This document shows, in pieces, positions 21,256-31,729 of a DNA stretch of 64,000 nt (position 1 is its first letter; every line of letters starts with the position of its first letter). The stretch comes from Incurvaria masculella (lineage: Eukaryota > Arthropoda > Insecta > Lepidoptera > Incurvariidae), in the NCBI GenBank assembly GCA_946894095.1, contig OX335652.1, positions 20,111,001 to 20,175,000 on the forward strand, given 5' to 3'. The notes beneath the pieces were generated by a model. It ran no database searches, was not told the origin of the DNA, and was given only the letters and a program-made list of their open reading frames with translations. Made by a program: the position numbers and the translations under genes.

Positions 21256-22484
21256 TCCCCATTCTAGCTGTACACGTCCCCGTCTTGTTCAAGACTCTCA
21301 AGACATTACGTGGGGTATTGTTGACAGACAGACAGACAAACGGACTGACGGACGGACAAAGATATAGTCGTATAAGGTGCCTCTTTTTCCTTTGAGAAAC
21401 GAAACTCCAATAACAATATTTGCATTCTGTGGCGTGAAATAAACTCGCTACTCTGACACTCTAATTACCTGACACTTCCGGGTACCCGCTAACGACAAAT
21501 CTCTCGATACTCGCTAACGAGCTCTCCCATGACAGCTAGTTTATTCTCTTTAATACTCGCACATTCGCTGCTGGTATTTAGTGCAGCGAGCATAAACATT
21601 AATACGCGTATGGGAGCTCTCATCTCGCTGTAGTTTTATTTTATAAGTTAACAGTTAACTCTGAAAAAAAACTAGCAAGGCATGGCCGTTAAATCTAGGC
21701 TTCAGAATATATTATTCTTATGTGTATACAGTATTAACAGAATGTAGTTAATTTAGCTCGAAGTACAGAAATTATTCCACTCTCTTTAATACATAAATGG
21801 CTTTAGACTCGACGACACCATATAAAAGTGGTATGAAATCCCAAGTTTTGTGTTACAAAAACTTAAACTGATCTTATTAAGAAACCAATTACTGAAAGAT
21901 TTACAAACCTACTTAAATATACATTGACGTACTCATGTATGTTTTTTAAAATATCAAAATGACAAGAGTCGTGGTAACAATTACGACAGTTTTGTGTTTA
22001 AATTTTGAACAGACTTAAAAAAGGAGGAGATTATCACTTCAACCTTTATTCATTTTCCTATTTATTCTTCATTAATTTACGAGCAGGTCATTATTTTTCA
22101 TAAAACTGGCCAAAAAATAGCACTTTTTCTGTAATAACATTTACATTTAATGTTTACGATGACACATTTCTATATTCCTACATCAAAGAAGAATGTAAAA
22201 TGTTGATCAAATGTTTCGCTATTTTTAAATGATAGTAGGTTTCTTTCAACAGTGTTACGCTCCTACATGTGCTCGGATAACACAGCATAGATTGAATACT
22301 AAACTCTTAATCCAACACCATGCAGTGCACTCACGTTCCCTGAAATGCCTGAAAAATCGCCGATAATCCCCGCTAAGCCTTTCGCTCCTAAGTCCTAACA
22401 AAACAATAACAAGTGGCGTGGGTTGCAAACATGGAAAACTAGTGAACGAAATTGTTAGAGGGTTGTGGACTTTCTCTATCTTCG
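21256..22484. other. no recognised gene
   Basis: A short GACA/GACG tract at about 21324-21358 lacks the flanking hairpins of the (GTCY)n MITE, so its origin is unclear. A further AT-rich run has no open frame of interest. Confidence 0.4.
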
Positions 22485-22488
22485 TTAA

Positions 22489-22756
22489 GGCTCCATATCA
22501 CGCTAACCTCCAACATTTTGGGTTCATTTATGTTTAATCTTTTTTTGTGGTACAAGATAACATATTTATCTAGGGAATTACCATGAAAAATATATTAATT
22601 CAGTTTAAAAAGTAGACTTTACAGGTCAAAAACCTAAATTTCGCTTCGTCTCGCTAGATTTTCACGCACATACAACAATGAACCCTAACGCAAACTCAAT
22701 GCTTTCGGAGATCGCCATTATCGTTTGTTTGCTGAAAACTGGAGTCAGTTAGAGCC
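22489..22756 (+). mobile_element. TTAA-flanked MITE, family 3 ('ggctcca'), copy 1
   Basis: TTAA lies at 22485-22488 and at 22757-22760. Ends read GGCTCCATAT... and ...GTTAGAGCC, so the inverted ends are short (GGCTC). Shares 'gacctgtaaagtctacttt' (as reverse complement), 'aaccctaacgcaaactcaatg' and 'atcgtttgtttgctga' with the reversed copy at 46718-47165. 268 bp, non-coding. Confidence 0.8.
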
Positions 22757-22760
22757 TTAA

Positions 22761-23577
22761 ATTCGATTAGACGCCCGCGATATGGTTGTATTAAAAACAG
22801 TCGATTTTCCTCGATGTAATTACGATGATGTAATTACTGCACTACGTGCATTTTAGTTATTTATGATTCTCAACTTATAAGTAGACAGGCGAACGAAATG
22901 GCAGACATAACCTAAAGGATTTTATAAGATTACCAAAGGTCGTTACTAAAAATGTATTTTATTTTCATCTATTGATCAATTATGACCAAGGGTTCGTAGA
23001 ATTGGCTATTTTCGGCGATGGTCGGTTTTCTTATGGAGTATACATAAGTCTGAGGAATCCTAATTTTCGAAAATATTTAAACTGTTGTTTGGGCTGGTGT
23101 TTTGAAAAAATTCGAACATATGGAGCTCAGGAACAGTCTGATAGATTTATTTTTAAACCCTATCTCTAAATGTGAATTCGTTAACCAAAATACGAACTAA
23201 CTTGAACAACAATTCAGGAAATAAAACGGAAACAAGCTTTGCTCGTATAATCATGTGAAGAACATCATGAACGTCAAAATCGACAAAAGAGGCTTTCCCT
23301 CCCCTCCCCCCTCCCCCCCTTCCTCCCAACCGTCCCTGCTAATCGCCGTGGGAGGCAACGCATGCGGCCCCTCATAATTAACAAACAATGTTTTGCCTTC
23401 GCAAATCCTAGCGGGCCCAAATTAAGACGTTTTACCGCGCGGGAATTACGATGACGCGTTTGTTTAGGGACGGGAGACGGGAAACGTATGGGATTTAGCG
23501 GCGGAATCCTTTGCATGTATTCTCCCCGGGAAGAACGGGAGTATCGATCGAAACTCATTCGTTGCCACGAGTTAGTC
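22761..23577. other. no recognised gene; C-rich tract
   Basis: A polypyrimidine C-rich run lies at about 23292-23330 with GC-richer DNA to about 23480. Short open frames on both strands show no recognisable domain. Confidence 0.35.
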
Positions 23578-24105
23578 AGTCAGTGTGTTGGCGTCCACTG
23601 CTGGACATGTAGCCTCTCCAATTTTCCTCCAGTTTTCCCGGCCCTCAGCGGTACGGAACCACTGCTTTCCGCCGACGCACTTGATGTCGTCGTCCCACCT
23701 GGCGGGTGGTCTTCCCACACTCCGTTTTCCTGTCCACGGGCCGCCAGTGTAGGACACGGTTACTCCAACGGTCGTCGTCTCTTCGGCTAGCGTGACCAGC
23801 CCACTGCCACTTGAGCTTAGCCACCCGGTGTCCAATATCGACTACTTTGGTACGTCGGCGAATTGCCTCGTTGCGCACCATATCCCGTAGCGATATTCCC
23901 AGCATGGCTCGCTCCATTGCTCGCTGGGCAATTTTCAACCTTTGGACAACGGCCATCGTCAGAGTCCACGTTTCACATCCGTACGTCACAACCGGGAGGA
24001 CGCACTGGTCATATATACGGATCTTTAAATTTTACGGAAGGTCAGACTTCAGAGCGTATTTAAGCTTTCCGAAGGCAGCCCAACCCAGTTGAATTCGTCT
24101 CTCAA
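23578..24105 (-). mobile_element. RTE-type LINE fragment, reverse transcriptase C-terminus
   Basis: Reading leftward from 24105: 'RRIQLGWAAFGKLKYALKS', an in-frame stop, 'IYDQCVLPVVTYGCETWTL', 'RLKIAQRAMERAMLG', 'HRVAKLKWQWAGHASRRDDD'. One extra base near 23740 then shifts the frame, and 'GKRSVGRPPARWDDDIKCVG' continues it. The end has a short (CTGA)n tail. The same region without the extra base is at 40174-40492. YGCETW...AQRAMER...KWQWAGH...RPPARW is the usual RTE-like C-terminal series. Confidence 0.85.
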
Positions 24106-24239
24106 CCTACATAGAGTAGAACAAAAGAAAATACTTAAATAGGTCCACAGATTGCATTTTTCAAAATTTGCATACTCCAATGCTAGTGAACACAACATGC
24201 AAATGATAACAACAAAAACAAATTTTAACAAAAAAAAAG

Positions 24240-24782
24240 CGTGTTAAAAAAAAACCGACTTTAAAGAAAAAGCACTAAAAATTAAAAAATAATTTCCATT
24301 TTTGTAGTTACGATTTTTGTTATTTTTAGGGTTCCATACCCAAAGGGTGATAACCGAACCCTATTACTAAGCCTCCGCTGTCCGTGCGTCCGTCCGTCCG
24401 TCCGTCCGTCCGTCTGTCACAGGGCTCTATCTCGCGAACCGTAATAGGTAGGCAGCTGTAATTTTCACAGAGTGTGTATTTATTTTGCCGCTCTAACAAA
24501 AAATAGGTAAAATCAAAAAATAATAAAAATTAAAGGGGGGTCCCATACAAAAAACATGATTTTTTGGTGTTGAGGGTACGGAACCCTTCGTGTGCGTGTC
24601 CGACTCGCACTTGGCCGGTTTTTTGAGTCGGCGTCAGCCGGGCACGCGCTGCGCCAATCAATAGAACATTGGCTACCTTGGCTGACACCGACTCAAAAAA
24701 TAACAAAAATCGTAACTACAAAAATGGAAATTATTTTTTACTTTTTAGTGCTTTTTCTTTGAAGTCGGTTATTTTTTTGTTA
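24240..24782. mobile_element. foldback element split by a (GTCY)n MITE
   Basis: 24245-24321 and 24697-24775 are inverted copies ('aaagaaaaagcactaaaa', 'aatttccatttttgtagtta', 'cgatttttgttattttt'). Between them 24626-24640 (GAGTCGGCGTCAGCC) and 24682-24696 (GGCTGACACCGACTC) form a second stem, 14 of 15. The MITE at 24322-24624 sits exactly between the left outer arm and the inner stem. Without it the two stems join into one long palindrome. Confidence 0.8.
24322..24624 (-). mobile_element. (GTCY)n MITE, copy 8, reversed
   Basis: Complete, about six GTCC units, inserted in the foldback element. 'tttttgttatttttagggtt' at the left junction and 'ccggttttttgagtcgg' at the right mark the insertion. 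The host's T-run prevents an exact border. Confidence 0.9.
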
Positions 24783-25107
24783 TTTTTTTTTATTTGTTTA
24801 TTTTTACTGAAGTACACTTACTAATTTTTACACGTCCTTTCCAATAAAAAAAGAATCACCGAAATCGGTTGGCGTTATTTTGAGTTATTCGTCCATTTGT
24901 CGCGCACATCTTAATACTAATTTAAGACTTTTATGATTTTCTCATGGATATCATTGTCAGAACTTAACCAAATTATAATGGGACCACCTCATTTAAAAAA
25001 ATAATCATCAAAATCGGTTCACCCAGGCAAAAGTTATGAGGTAACAAACATAAAAAAAAAAACTTACAGACGAATTGATAACCTCCTCCTTTTTTGAAGT
25101 CGGTTAA
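24761..25107. repeat. 'gaagtcggtt' lepidopteran-type interspersed repeat
   Basis: GAAGTCGGTT occurs directly repeated at 24761-24770 and 25096-25105. Inside are 'ccgaaatcggttgg', 'aaaatcggttcacccaggca', 'ttatgaggtaacaaacat' and 'gataacctcctcctttttt', which I recognise from memory as a very common non-coding repeat in moth and butterfly genomes. Confidence 0.7.
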
Positions 25108-25586
25108 AAAGTCAATCACACACAGATCGTTACACTATTGCACAACTTCATCATGTAACATTTTGTGTTGTCCTCACCAGCTTTCTACAAAACATTTGAT
25201 TGGATTTACATGTGGATCTCAAACACTGAAGAGAAAGGAAGGAGACATGGCATCCAGTCGATATCGCGTCTCCGCTACATGGTCAAAATGACCATATAAT
25301 TGTATGGGAATCCGGCGCCGCGTCGTATGCCACACAGTCGAAACATCGCCACCGCGCGCAAATGTGCTCTAATGTTTGTCAAGTCAGTTCCCACCCACAC
25401 AAACCCTCCCATATGTCTGTTTATATGTTTGCATGTGTCATGTACGCTTAAATTGGATTGGTAGTTTTTGAAAATTGGAGACAGCTGGTCCCATAGTAGG
25501 CGCGCTCGATGCCATATTTCCTCCCTATTATCTATGGTCTCAACCGATTCTCAAGTTTTTCTTGTAAACAAATGTGATGGAAAATG
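25108..25586. other. no recognised gene
   Basis: Part of it (about 25300-25400) is GC-richer, but no frame or repeat stands out. Confidence 0.35.
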
Positions 25587-25888
25587 AAAAAAAACCGGCC
25601 AAGTGCGATTCGGAGTCGCACACGAAGGGTTCCGTACCATCGTACAAGATTTAACACAAAACAAAGTTTTTTGCACGTTTTTTGTATGCGGACCCCTTTA
25701 AAGTTTATTAATTTTTAATTTTATCTATTGGTTGTTATAGCGGCAACATAAATACACGTTCTGTAAAAATTTTAGCTGTCTACCTGTTACGGTTCATGAG
25801 ATACAGCCATGTGACAATCGGACGGATGGACAACGGAGGCTTAGTAATAGGGTTCCGTTTTCACCCTGTGGGTACGGAACCCTAAAAA
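25587..25888 (+). mobile_element. (GTCY)n MITE, copy 9
   Basis: Both ends intact. Microsatellite nearly lost ('gacaatcggacggatggaca'). Confidence 0.9.
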
Positions 25889-26189
25889 CACGACTCAAAT
25901 AATTATTTCACCAGGCTACGGGGCACGTAGTACATTTCGTCGCATTTTTTTACTCCATGAAGCACACACAAACGTCGACACAGCCGGACAAGCCAACAAA
26001 GGGACATTATAATGTCATATCAGGCTGACCGCGCTCATTGGTTATTCATGAATGCATATTCAAATTATCTCTTCATAAAGCTGGTGCTACACCATGTGCT
26101 ATACACGCGCAATACGTACTCGGTGCCCTATTGTTAGTCACGTTACTTACGGAATCTGCATATTGTATGGCTATATTTTCCCGCGACTT
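25889..26189. other. unrecognised spacer between two opposed MITEs
   Basis: About 300 bp with no gene or repeat recognised, flanked by a forward and a reversed (GTCY)n MITE. Confidence 0.4.
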
Positions 26190-26461
26190 ATTAGGGTTCC
26201 GTACCCAAAGGGTGAAAACGGAACCCTATTAATAAGCCTCCGCTGTCCGTCCGTCCGTCCGTCTGTGACAGGGCTGTATCTCATGAACCGTAATAGGCAG
26301 GCAGCTGAATGTTTTACAGAGTGTGTAATTATTTTGCCGCTATAACAACAAATAAGTAAAGGTAAGGGGGCCCCCATACAAGCAACGTGATTTTTTTTTT
26401 ATTTTGTACGATGGTACGGAACCGTTCGTGTGAGAGTCCGACTCGCACTTGGCCTGTTTTT
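26190..26461 (-). mobile_element. (GTCY)n MITE, copy 10, reversed
   Basis: Both ends present, with changes in the 5' hairpin ('tgtgagagtccgactcgcac') and about three GTCC units. Confidence 0.9.
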
Positions 26462-26573
26462 GTTCGACTAGGGCGTAAGTAAAACCACATTTAATTTAAT
26501 TTCAAATTATTTCAAATACATTGATTTCTAATATTTAAAAAAAATCGTTTTCAAACGATACGGAAATGGAAAT

Positions 26574-26683
26574 GGAAGGTCCTGGCATGGCACCTAATTC
26601 CTTCGGGAAAGTGGTGTATTGGGCTAATATCATAACGGTAGTTGTGTGGCATTAGCCATCCATGTCTCGTTGCATAAAAAAAA
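26574..26683 (+). mobile_element. SINE (shared body), 3' part only
   Basis: 'ggtcctggcatggcacctaa', 'cataacggtagttgtgtggc', 'attagccatccatgtc' and an A-rich tail match the 3' part of the SINE described at 33422. It has no polymerase III head. Confidence 0.8.
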
Positions 26684-26734
26684 CTTCAATCAAGCTCTTT
26701 TAGAAATTATTTTCCGTTATTTTCAAAGATATTT

Positions 26735-27265
26735 GCGCAAGTATTTCACTCCTGACCAAAAACTGCTCCTTTAAAAGGCGCAAATAAGGTCTTGCGTGGA
26801 GTATTGTTCACATTTGTGGGACGGCTCAGCTAAGCACCTGCTTGACTCCCTGGACTCGATGCAGGGGCGTCTCGTCGACGACCCCGAGGAACCCCTGAAT
26901 TTGGAAACCCTCCAACTTCAAAGGGATTAGGGTCCTCTCTAGGTGTCCTAGCGTCTTTCCCTCCACCTACCTTGAAAGGGAAGAAAGGGGATGGAGGGAA
27001 AGAGGGTAGAAAGTCGCTCAAAGCGGAACAGGGATAAAATGCACAATTCAAAGTCGACATTCCAAAAATAAGAACCAACCGATCCTCCAGATACTTTATT
27101 CATATGTAGCGTCGGTAAACAATTAAACGAACTCCCTTCCGAGGTATTTCACCCGAAGTACAACTTGGGGTCCTTCAAACATGGTGTGAAGTAGCACCAG
27201 GCCGGCCGGCATGGTTTTCGCAGCCCCCCTGAAATGTTTAAATACCATGGGTGTCGTCGGGCACC
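26735..27265 (+). mobile_element. CR1/Jockey-like LINE C-terminal fragment, decayed
   Basis: From about 26773 'KAQIRSCVEYCSHLWDGSAK' and 'LLDSLDSMQGRLVDDPE' are readable, then stops and indels intervene. 'KVDIPKIRTNRSSRYFIH' follows near 27050-27110, and 'GVLQTWCEV' before the end. The same C-terminal part is at 39650-39950 (minus). The tail ends in TTAA at 27266, used by the next MITE. Confidence 0.75.
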
Positions 27266-27269
27266 TTAA

Positions 27270-27811
27270 GGTGGCCCAACCCGGCGGGCCTAACTCATTC
27301 GCGGGCACGGTACAAAACCGTGCTGTTGCGCTCTGGGACCTTCTCTGTTTCAAAGAATAAGACAGGCTCCGTGATGAGGAAGATGCAACATGTCCACAAA
27401 AAAGACAATGTGCATAGTGTATGATTTGGTAAGATTTACGAAAATTTTAATTTCAAAACGACTTATAGCTAAAAGTAAACCGCGACCGCTGTAGTGAAAA
27501 ATCGAACAAAAACCAAATAGATTATAAATCTTGATTAAATAAGCTATGTCTGATAACTAATCTTTTTAAGATGTTCTTACTTTATCATTGCGTAATCCAC
27601 CTCTAAAGTTGTTGTATAAAACGCGCGAAAAATGCGAACTTTCGGACCTTATAACTTAGAAACCAAACATAATTTTAGAATGCCAATGGTCATCAGACAT
27701 CTAGTTCGATCAAATAAAACTATTTTGAGCAAAATTTTGGATCTCTGACAAGAAATATGGGCGTGATCTTCTTTCCCCTTTTGTATGGGGAGATGAGCGG
27801 GATGGGCCACC
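27270..27811 (+). mobile_element. TTAA-flanked MITE, family 2 ('ggtggccc'), copy 1
   Basis: TTAA at 27266-27269 and 27812-27815. Ends GGTGGCCCAACCC... and ...GGGATGGGCCACC give inverted termini GGTGGCCC. 542 bp. Almost the same length as the copy at 43345-43887 (543 bp). Contains 'caaaaccgtgctgttgcgct' and 'cagacatctagttcgatcaa'. No transposase. Confidence 0.9.
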
Positions 27812-27815
27812 TTAA

Positions 27816-28444
27816 GAAGTCCGCATAAGCCTTATCCGTGCTGAACATAAACATGGGATATAAGGAGATTGTTAAATGACCAGGATTTATTTTCGGAAGT
27901 TTTATTCAAAGGGTCAGTTCTGGATCTCGACAACAGCGCCAACTATAGCTAAGAACCATCATCGGACTTCAACTAATGTGTAAAAAATATGATGATAATG
28001 TATAAATTTGCCGAATTGGTCCATCCGTTCTCGGTAACACTAAGAGTTCAGTTTGATAAGGACGTAAGTCAAACAATATTTGATTAAATTTGTCGATTTT
28101 AAATCAAATACGTAGATTGCTGGTCTTGCTATAATTTATAGAGAAACCTGTAAGTCGGTGGTGCTATTTATTCTCAATTAGACAAATATTCATAATTTTG
28201 TGTAAAAAAAAGTTTGAACCCAGAATATGAGCGTCCGATATTTACCGTTATAGGTTTCGATCGATGCGTCTTAATTTTCTTTAAATTCCAAAATAAGAAG
28301 TAGTTATTTATAAAATTTATAAAATATGGTTCCACTTACTACCTTATGTACCATAATGCAATTTATCACGCCCTTAAGTCATTGATTTCTATTAATACTA
28401 TATTTATTGTATAATTAGATAGTGTTTCATTACTTTTAATCTTC
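27816..28444. other. no recognised gene
   Basis: AT-rich; no repeat family identified. Confidence 0.4.
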
Positions 28445-28600
28445 CATTGTTAATTGTTTATTCATCATCCATAGACAGTACACTGCACTCGGATTTGTCA
28501 TAATAAATATATAAATTTTTTATCATTAGCCAGTTCGGGGAAATCCCAGCGAAGAAGAACTGGAAAGAAACTCCGCTGGTTTTTTTTTTCAACGTCCACT
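28445..28600 (-). mobile_element. LINE 3'-end remnant
   Basis: 'cactgcactcggatttgtca', 'cattagccagttcgggg' and 'gcgaagaagaactggaaaga' resemble the 3' UTR of the LINE at 31730-32883 and remnants near 37800 and 45000. Reversed; no coding part. Confidence 0.5.
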
Positions 28601-29408
28601 TAGCCTAAATTTACAAAAGTACTTAGACTCACAGATAAACACGCTAAATTAATATGAATTGACGAGAATCAACAATTCATGTCATATGCAACAGTTCATG
28701 ACAAATATCAGTTTATTAGTAAAGACCATGCCCGCCATCTAGCATGTTGCCAATTGGAGCAAGCCAGTCCCCACAAACAGCACCCGTTCACGAGCATCAC
28801 GCCAGGCACAGCCATCGCCTCTATCAACCATATTTTAAGGAAAGAGGAGACCCGAACCCAGCGTCGACGCAAGTATTACAAATCACACAAACATTTCGAG
28901 TTGTGTATACTTCAAGAACTTTCGACATTGTATTTATGCAAATTAGGACCTTTAATTCGGACAATGGACGTATAAATACTGCGAGAGCGCTTGCTTTGAG
29001 GACGCTCGCGCTGGCTTGGTAAACCACACACCTCTGTCAAAGAATAACTATTTATACTAAGTCAAGACGCGTTCCATTTGCTGTTAATAAATATGAATTT
29101 ATTTACAGATCCCTGCAGCGATCTCGAACCCAACACCACGTGATCACCTTCGCAGGAGTCGAGAGGCGGGTCGAGGCATTTCAAAGCCTATCTCATAGAA
29201 TAAAACTATATCTACAATAGTCGCCTCAAAACGACAAATGACCAGATTCTGAACGAAACATGTATTTGTATTTGTATGTGTATTTATTAATTCTCCTTTG
29301 GGACGCAGGGAACACTTGGAATCGTCAAACATTTACAATCACAATTAAATACAATTAAAATTAAAGCATACACCGTTCATTATTCGTCGTTATCAAGGCA
29401 AGAGGCTT
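28601..29408. other. no recognised gene
   Basis: Overlapping small open frames at 28679-29022 on both strands show no domain. Nothing else recognised. Confidence 0.4.
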
Positions 29409-29948
29409 TGGCCCAACCCGGCGGGCCTAACTCATTCGCGGGCACGGTACAAAACCGTGCTGTTGCGCTCTGGGACCTTCTCTGTTTCAAAGAATAAGAC
29501 AGGCTCCGTGATGAGGAAGATGCAACATGTCCACAAAAAAGACAATGTGCATAGTGTATGATTTTGTAAGATTTACGAAAATTTCAATTTCAAAACGACT
29601 TATAGCTAAAAGTAAACCACGACCGCTGTAGTAAAAAATCTAACAAAAACCAAATAGATCATAAATCTTGATTAAATAAGCTATGTCTGATGACTAATCT
29701 TTTTACGATGTTCTTACTTTATCATTGCGTAATCCACCTCCAAAGTTATTGTATAAAACGCGCGAAAAATCCGAACTTTCGGAACCTATAACTTAGAAAC
29801 CAAACACAATTTTACAATGCCAATGGTCATCAGACATCTAGTTCGATCAAATAAAGCTATTTTGAGCAAAATTTTAGATCTCTGACAAGAAATATGGGCG
29901 TGATCTTCTTTCCCCTTTTGTATGGGGAGATGAGCGGGATGGGCCACC
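29409..29948 (+). mobile_element. TTAA MITE family 2, copy 2, left end shortened
   Basis: Starts at 'ggcccaacccggcgggccta', having lost the first few bases and the left TTAA. The right end GGGCCACC and TTAA (29949-29952) are intact. That same TTAA is the left flank of the next element. Confidence 0.85.
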
Positions 29949-29952
29949 TTAA

Positions 29953-30308
29953 GGATGTTCCGACCCATACAATGTTTTTTTTTACACAGAACGCAAAAAG
30001 TATTGCACTTTAAGGCACGAATTCGTCAAAAATATTAAATATAGCCATAGTAGTTGCAGCGAAAACATATTCACAATTTCAGGTTTAATGGTTTCGTTGT
30101 AATTGCCGATTAGAAGTTTTACACAGTTAGATGGCGCTGTTAAATAAAAATCGTATTTAAATAAAATGAAACAAAACCAATAATCCTGAAATTGTGAAAT
30201 TGTTTTCGCTGCAAGTAATATGACTATATTAACTTTTATTATTAATACGTGGCTTAAATTGCTATACTTTTTGCGTTATGTGTGCATTTTATATGGGTCG
30301 GAACAGCC
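29953..30308 (+). mobile_element. TTAA MITE family 1 ('ggatgttccgaccc'), copy 1
   Basis: TTAA at 29949-29952 and 30309-30312. Ends GGATGTTCCGACCCATA and ...TATGGGTCGGAACAGCC; the termini are inverted over at least 70 bp ('cgcaaaaagtattgcacttt' pairs with 'tgctatactttttgcg'). 356 bp, foldback, non-coding. TTAA targets are typical of the piggyBac superfamily, though the GG(A/C)TGTTCC ends are not classical piggyBac ends. Confidence 0.9.
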
Positions 30309-30435
30309 TTAAGTCTAGATTTTCAAATAAACTATAACTACACTTAAATTTTACAAAATCAGCAATGCTGGCATAAAAATTAATTGTCAAACAAAATAGA
30401 AAATTAAAGAATGTATAGTAATCATTAAAATACAT

Positions 30436-30820
30436 GTTTTTTTTTTTATGTGACTGGACATGGATGGCTAATACCACACGTTCTGTCATGGTATTAGCCC
30501 AACACACCACATGGGAACTAGGTGCCATGCCAGGACCTTCCTTATATTGCACGGCTACATTGAACTGGATGGAAAACACGGACAACTTTCATTGCCGCTT
30601 CGACCATCGTTCATCCAATGCGATGGTACCAACCCGGGCGGGATGAACCCTACCACCTAGTAAGTAAGGAAGGGGACCTACAGCGTAACGTGGAATCCGA
30701 ACCACGGCCAGCCTCTCTCAACGGTCGAATGGTCACCCATCCAAGACCTGACCGGACATAGCGTTGCTTAACTTCGGAGAGCGATCGCCGAAGTGTCGCG
30801 CCACTGGGCCACTGAGGCTG
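30436..30820 (-). mobile_element. SINE with chimeric tRNA/5S-rRNA-like head, copy A
   Basis: Read leftward from 30820: 'gcctcagtggcccagtggcg' aligns with the A-box end of the tRNA-headed copies. It then passes into 30731-30777, closely similar to the internal promoter of 5S rRNA ('ccgaagttaagcaacg', 'ggtcttggatgggtgacc'). After that comes the shared body ('tggttcggattcca', 'ctgtaggtccccttcc', 'aggtggtagggtt', 'cgaagcggcaatgaaa', 'ggtcctggcatggcacc', 'tattagccatccatgtc') and an A-run (T-run 30437-30447). Confidence 0.88.
30731..30777 (-). promoter_or_regulatory. 5S-rRNA-like internal promoter (box A to box C) in SINE
   Basis: In the minus sense the segment begins CCGAAGTTAAGCAACG and ends TTGGATGGGTGACC. 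These are the box A and box C parts of eukaryotic 5S rRNA genes, the binding region of TFIIIA. The spacing between them is about that of 5S. It is not a 5S gene: the rest of the molecule is absent. Confidence 0.85.
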
Positions 30821-31652
30821 ATCACCAGAAAAGTGTCTCTGAAAAGGGTAAACACCTACCCTTTATTATAATCCAATCGAAACCATAATATCATTCTGAT
30901 CTAAATTCTCCAGGATTTTTTCGGAAAGTCAAGATTCTTTGAAAATAGTCTTAAAAGAAACGGTCAAAAAAGTGCATTTTTTTAATAAAATAAATATTTA
31001 ATTATAATACAAGATTACAGCATTGTAACCCATCTTTAGATACGATTTTCATTTCTCTATCTTAATAATTGAGAACGGTGGCCACCGTTAGTACTTTTCT
31101 TGAAAACGGATCCTACTGAAGCCTTGGACTTACTTGTAATTTCCTTGGACACAAATCAGATTCGTTAGAAATTTCTTAGTCACATTTCTAGAAGAAAATT
31201 TGCTGAGTCGTTTCTGATTCAAATAAACCTAATTTAACTTCAAGTACTTTATCTATATTAAACTGAAATGGATACTCATTTCAATGCAAATTTATAATTA
31301 ATGAACGGTAATTATATTCCGTATGACTCTCATTCATGTTGGGATTTTGATGTCGTCGAATCGTTTATTGGTGTACTTGAGTACTTTAATTAACATATAA
31401 TTTAATTTGCAGAGTTTCTGTTACATATATGTACCCCGTAAGTTCGAATATTTCGATTCAAAGAAATATATCAATAATATTTTTGTGATATCTGAAACAT
31501 TACCATCTTTGCCGGTTCACAAAAAAATGCAATTTACTTTTTGTAAGCTTTTAAGCACAAATAAAACATTTGTTATTTTGTAGAAAACATTTTATTTTAT
31601 AATTTTAACAGAAAAGTAAGATTAGATCATTCTGGTTGTCTTTTGTGGAAAA
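30821..31652. other. no recognised gene
   Basis: AT-rich, no family recognised. Confidence 0.4.
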
Positions 31653-31729
31653 GTTACAAAATATTTAGGTATATTTAAGTATTTAATAAACAAACTGACT
31701 AGTTATTGTTGCATAATTAATAGGTATCA

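Noticed and set aside
21324..21358. Another (GTCY)n MITE
   Set aside because: A GACA/GACG tract is present but neither terminal hairpin nor the 'cttagtaataggg' block is nearby.
23274..23558. Minus-strand gene over the C-rich tract
   Set aside because: The frame is produced by the polypyrimidine run and has no recognisable domain.
30731..30777. 5S rRNA gene
   Set aside because: Only the box A to box C part is present, joined to a tRNA-like start and a SINE body; the rest of 5S is missing. The same applies to 47459-47505.
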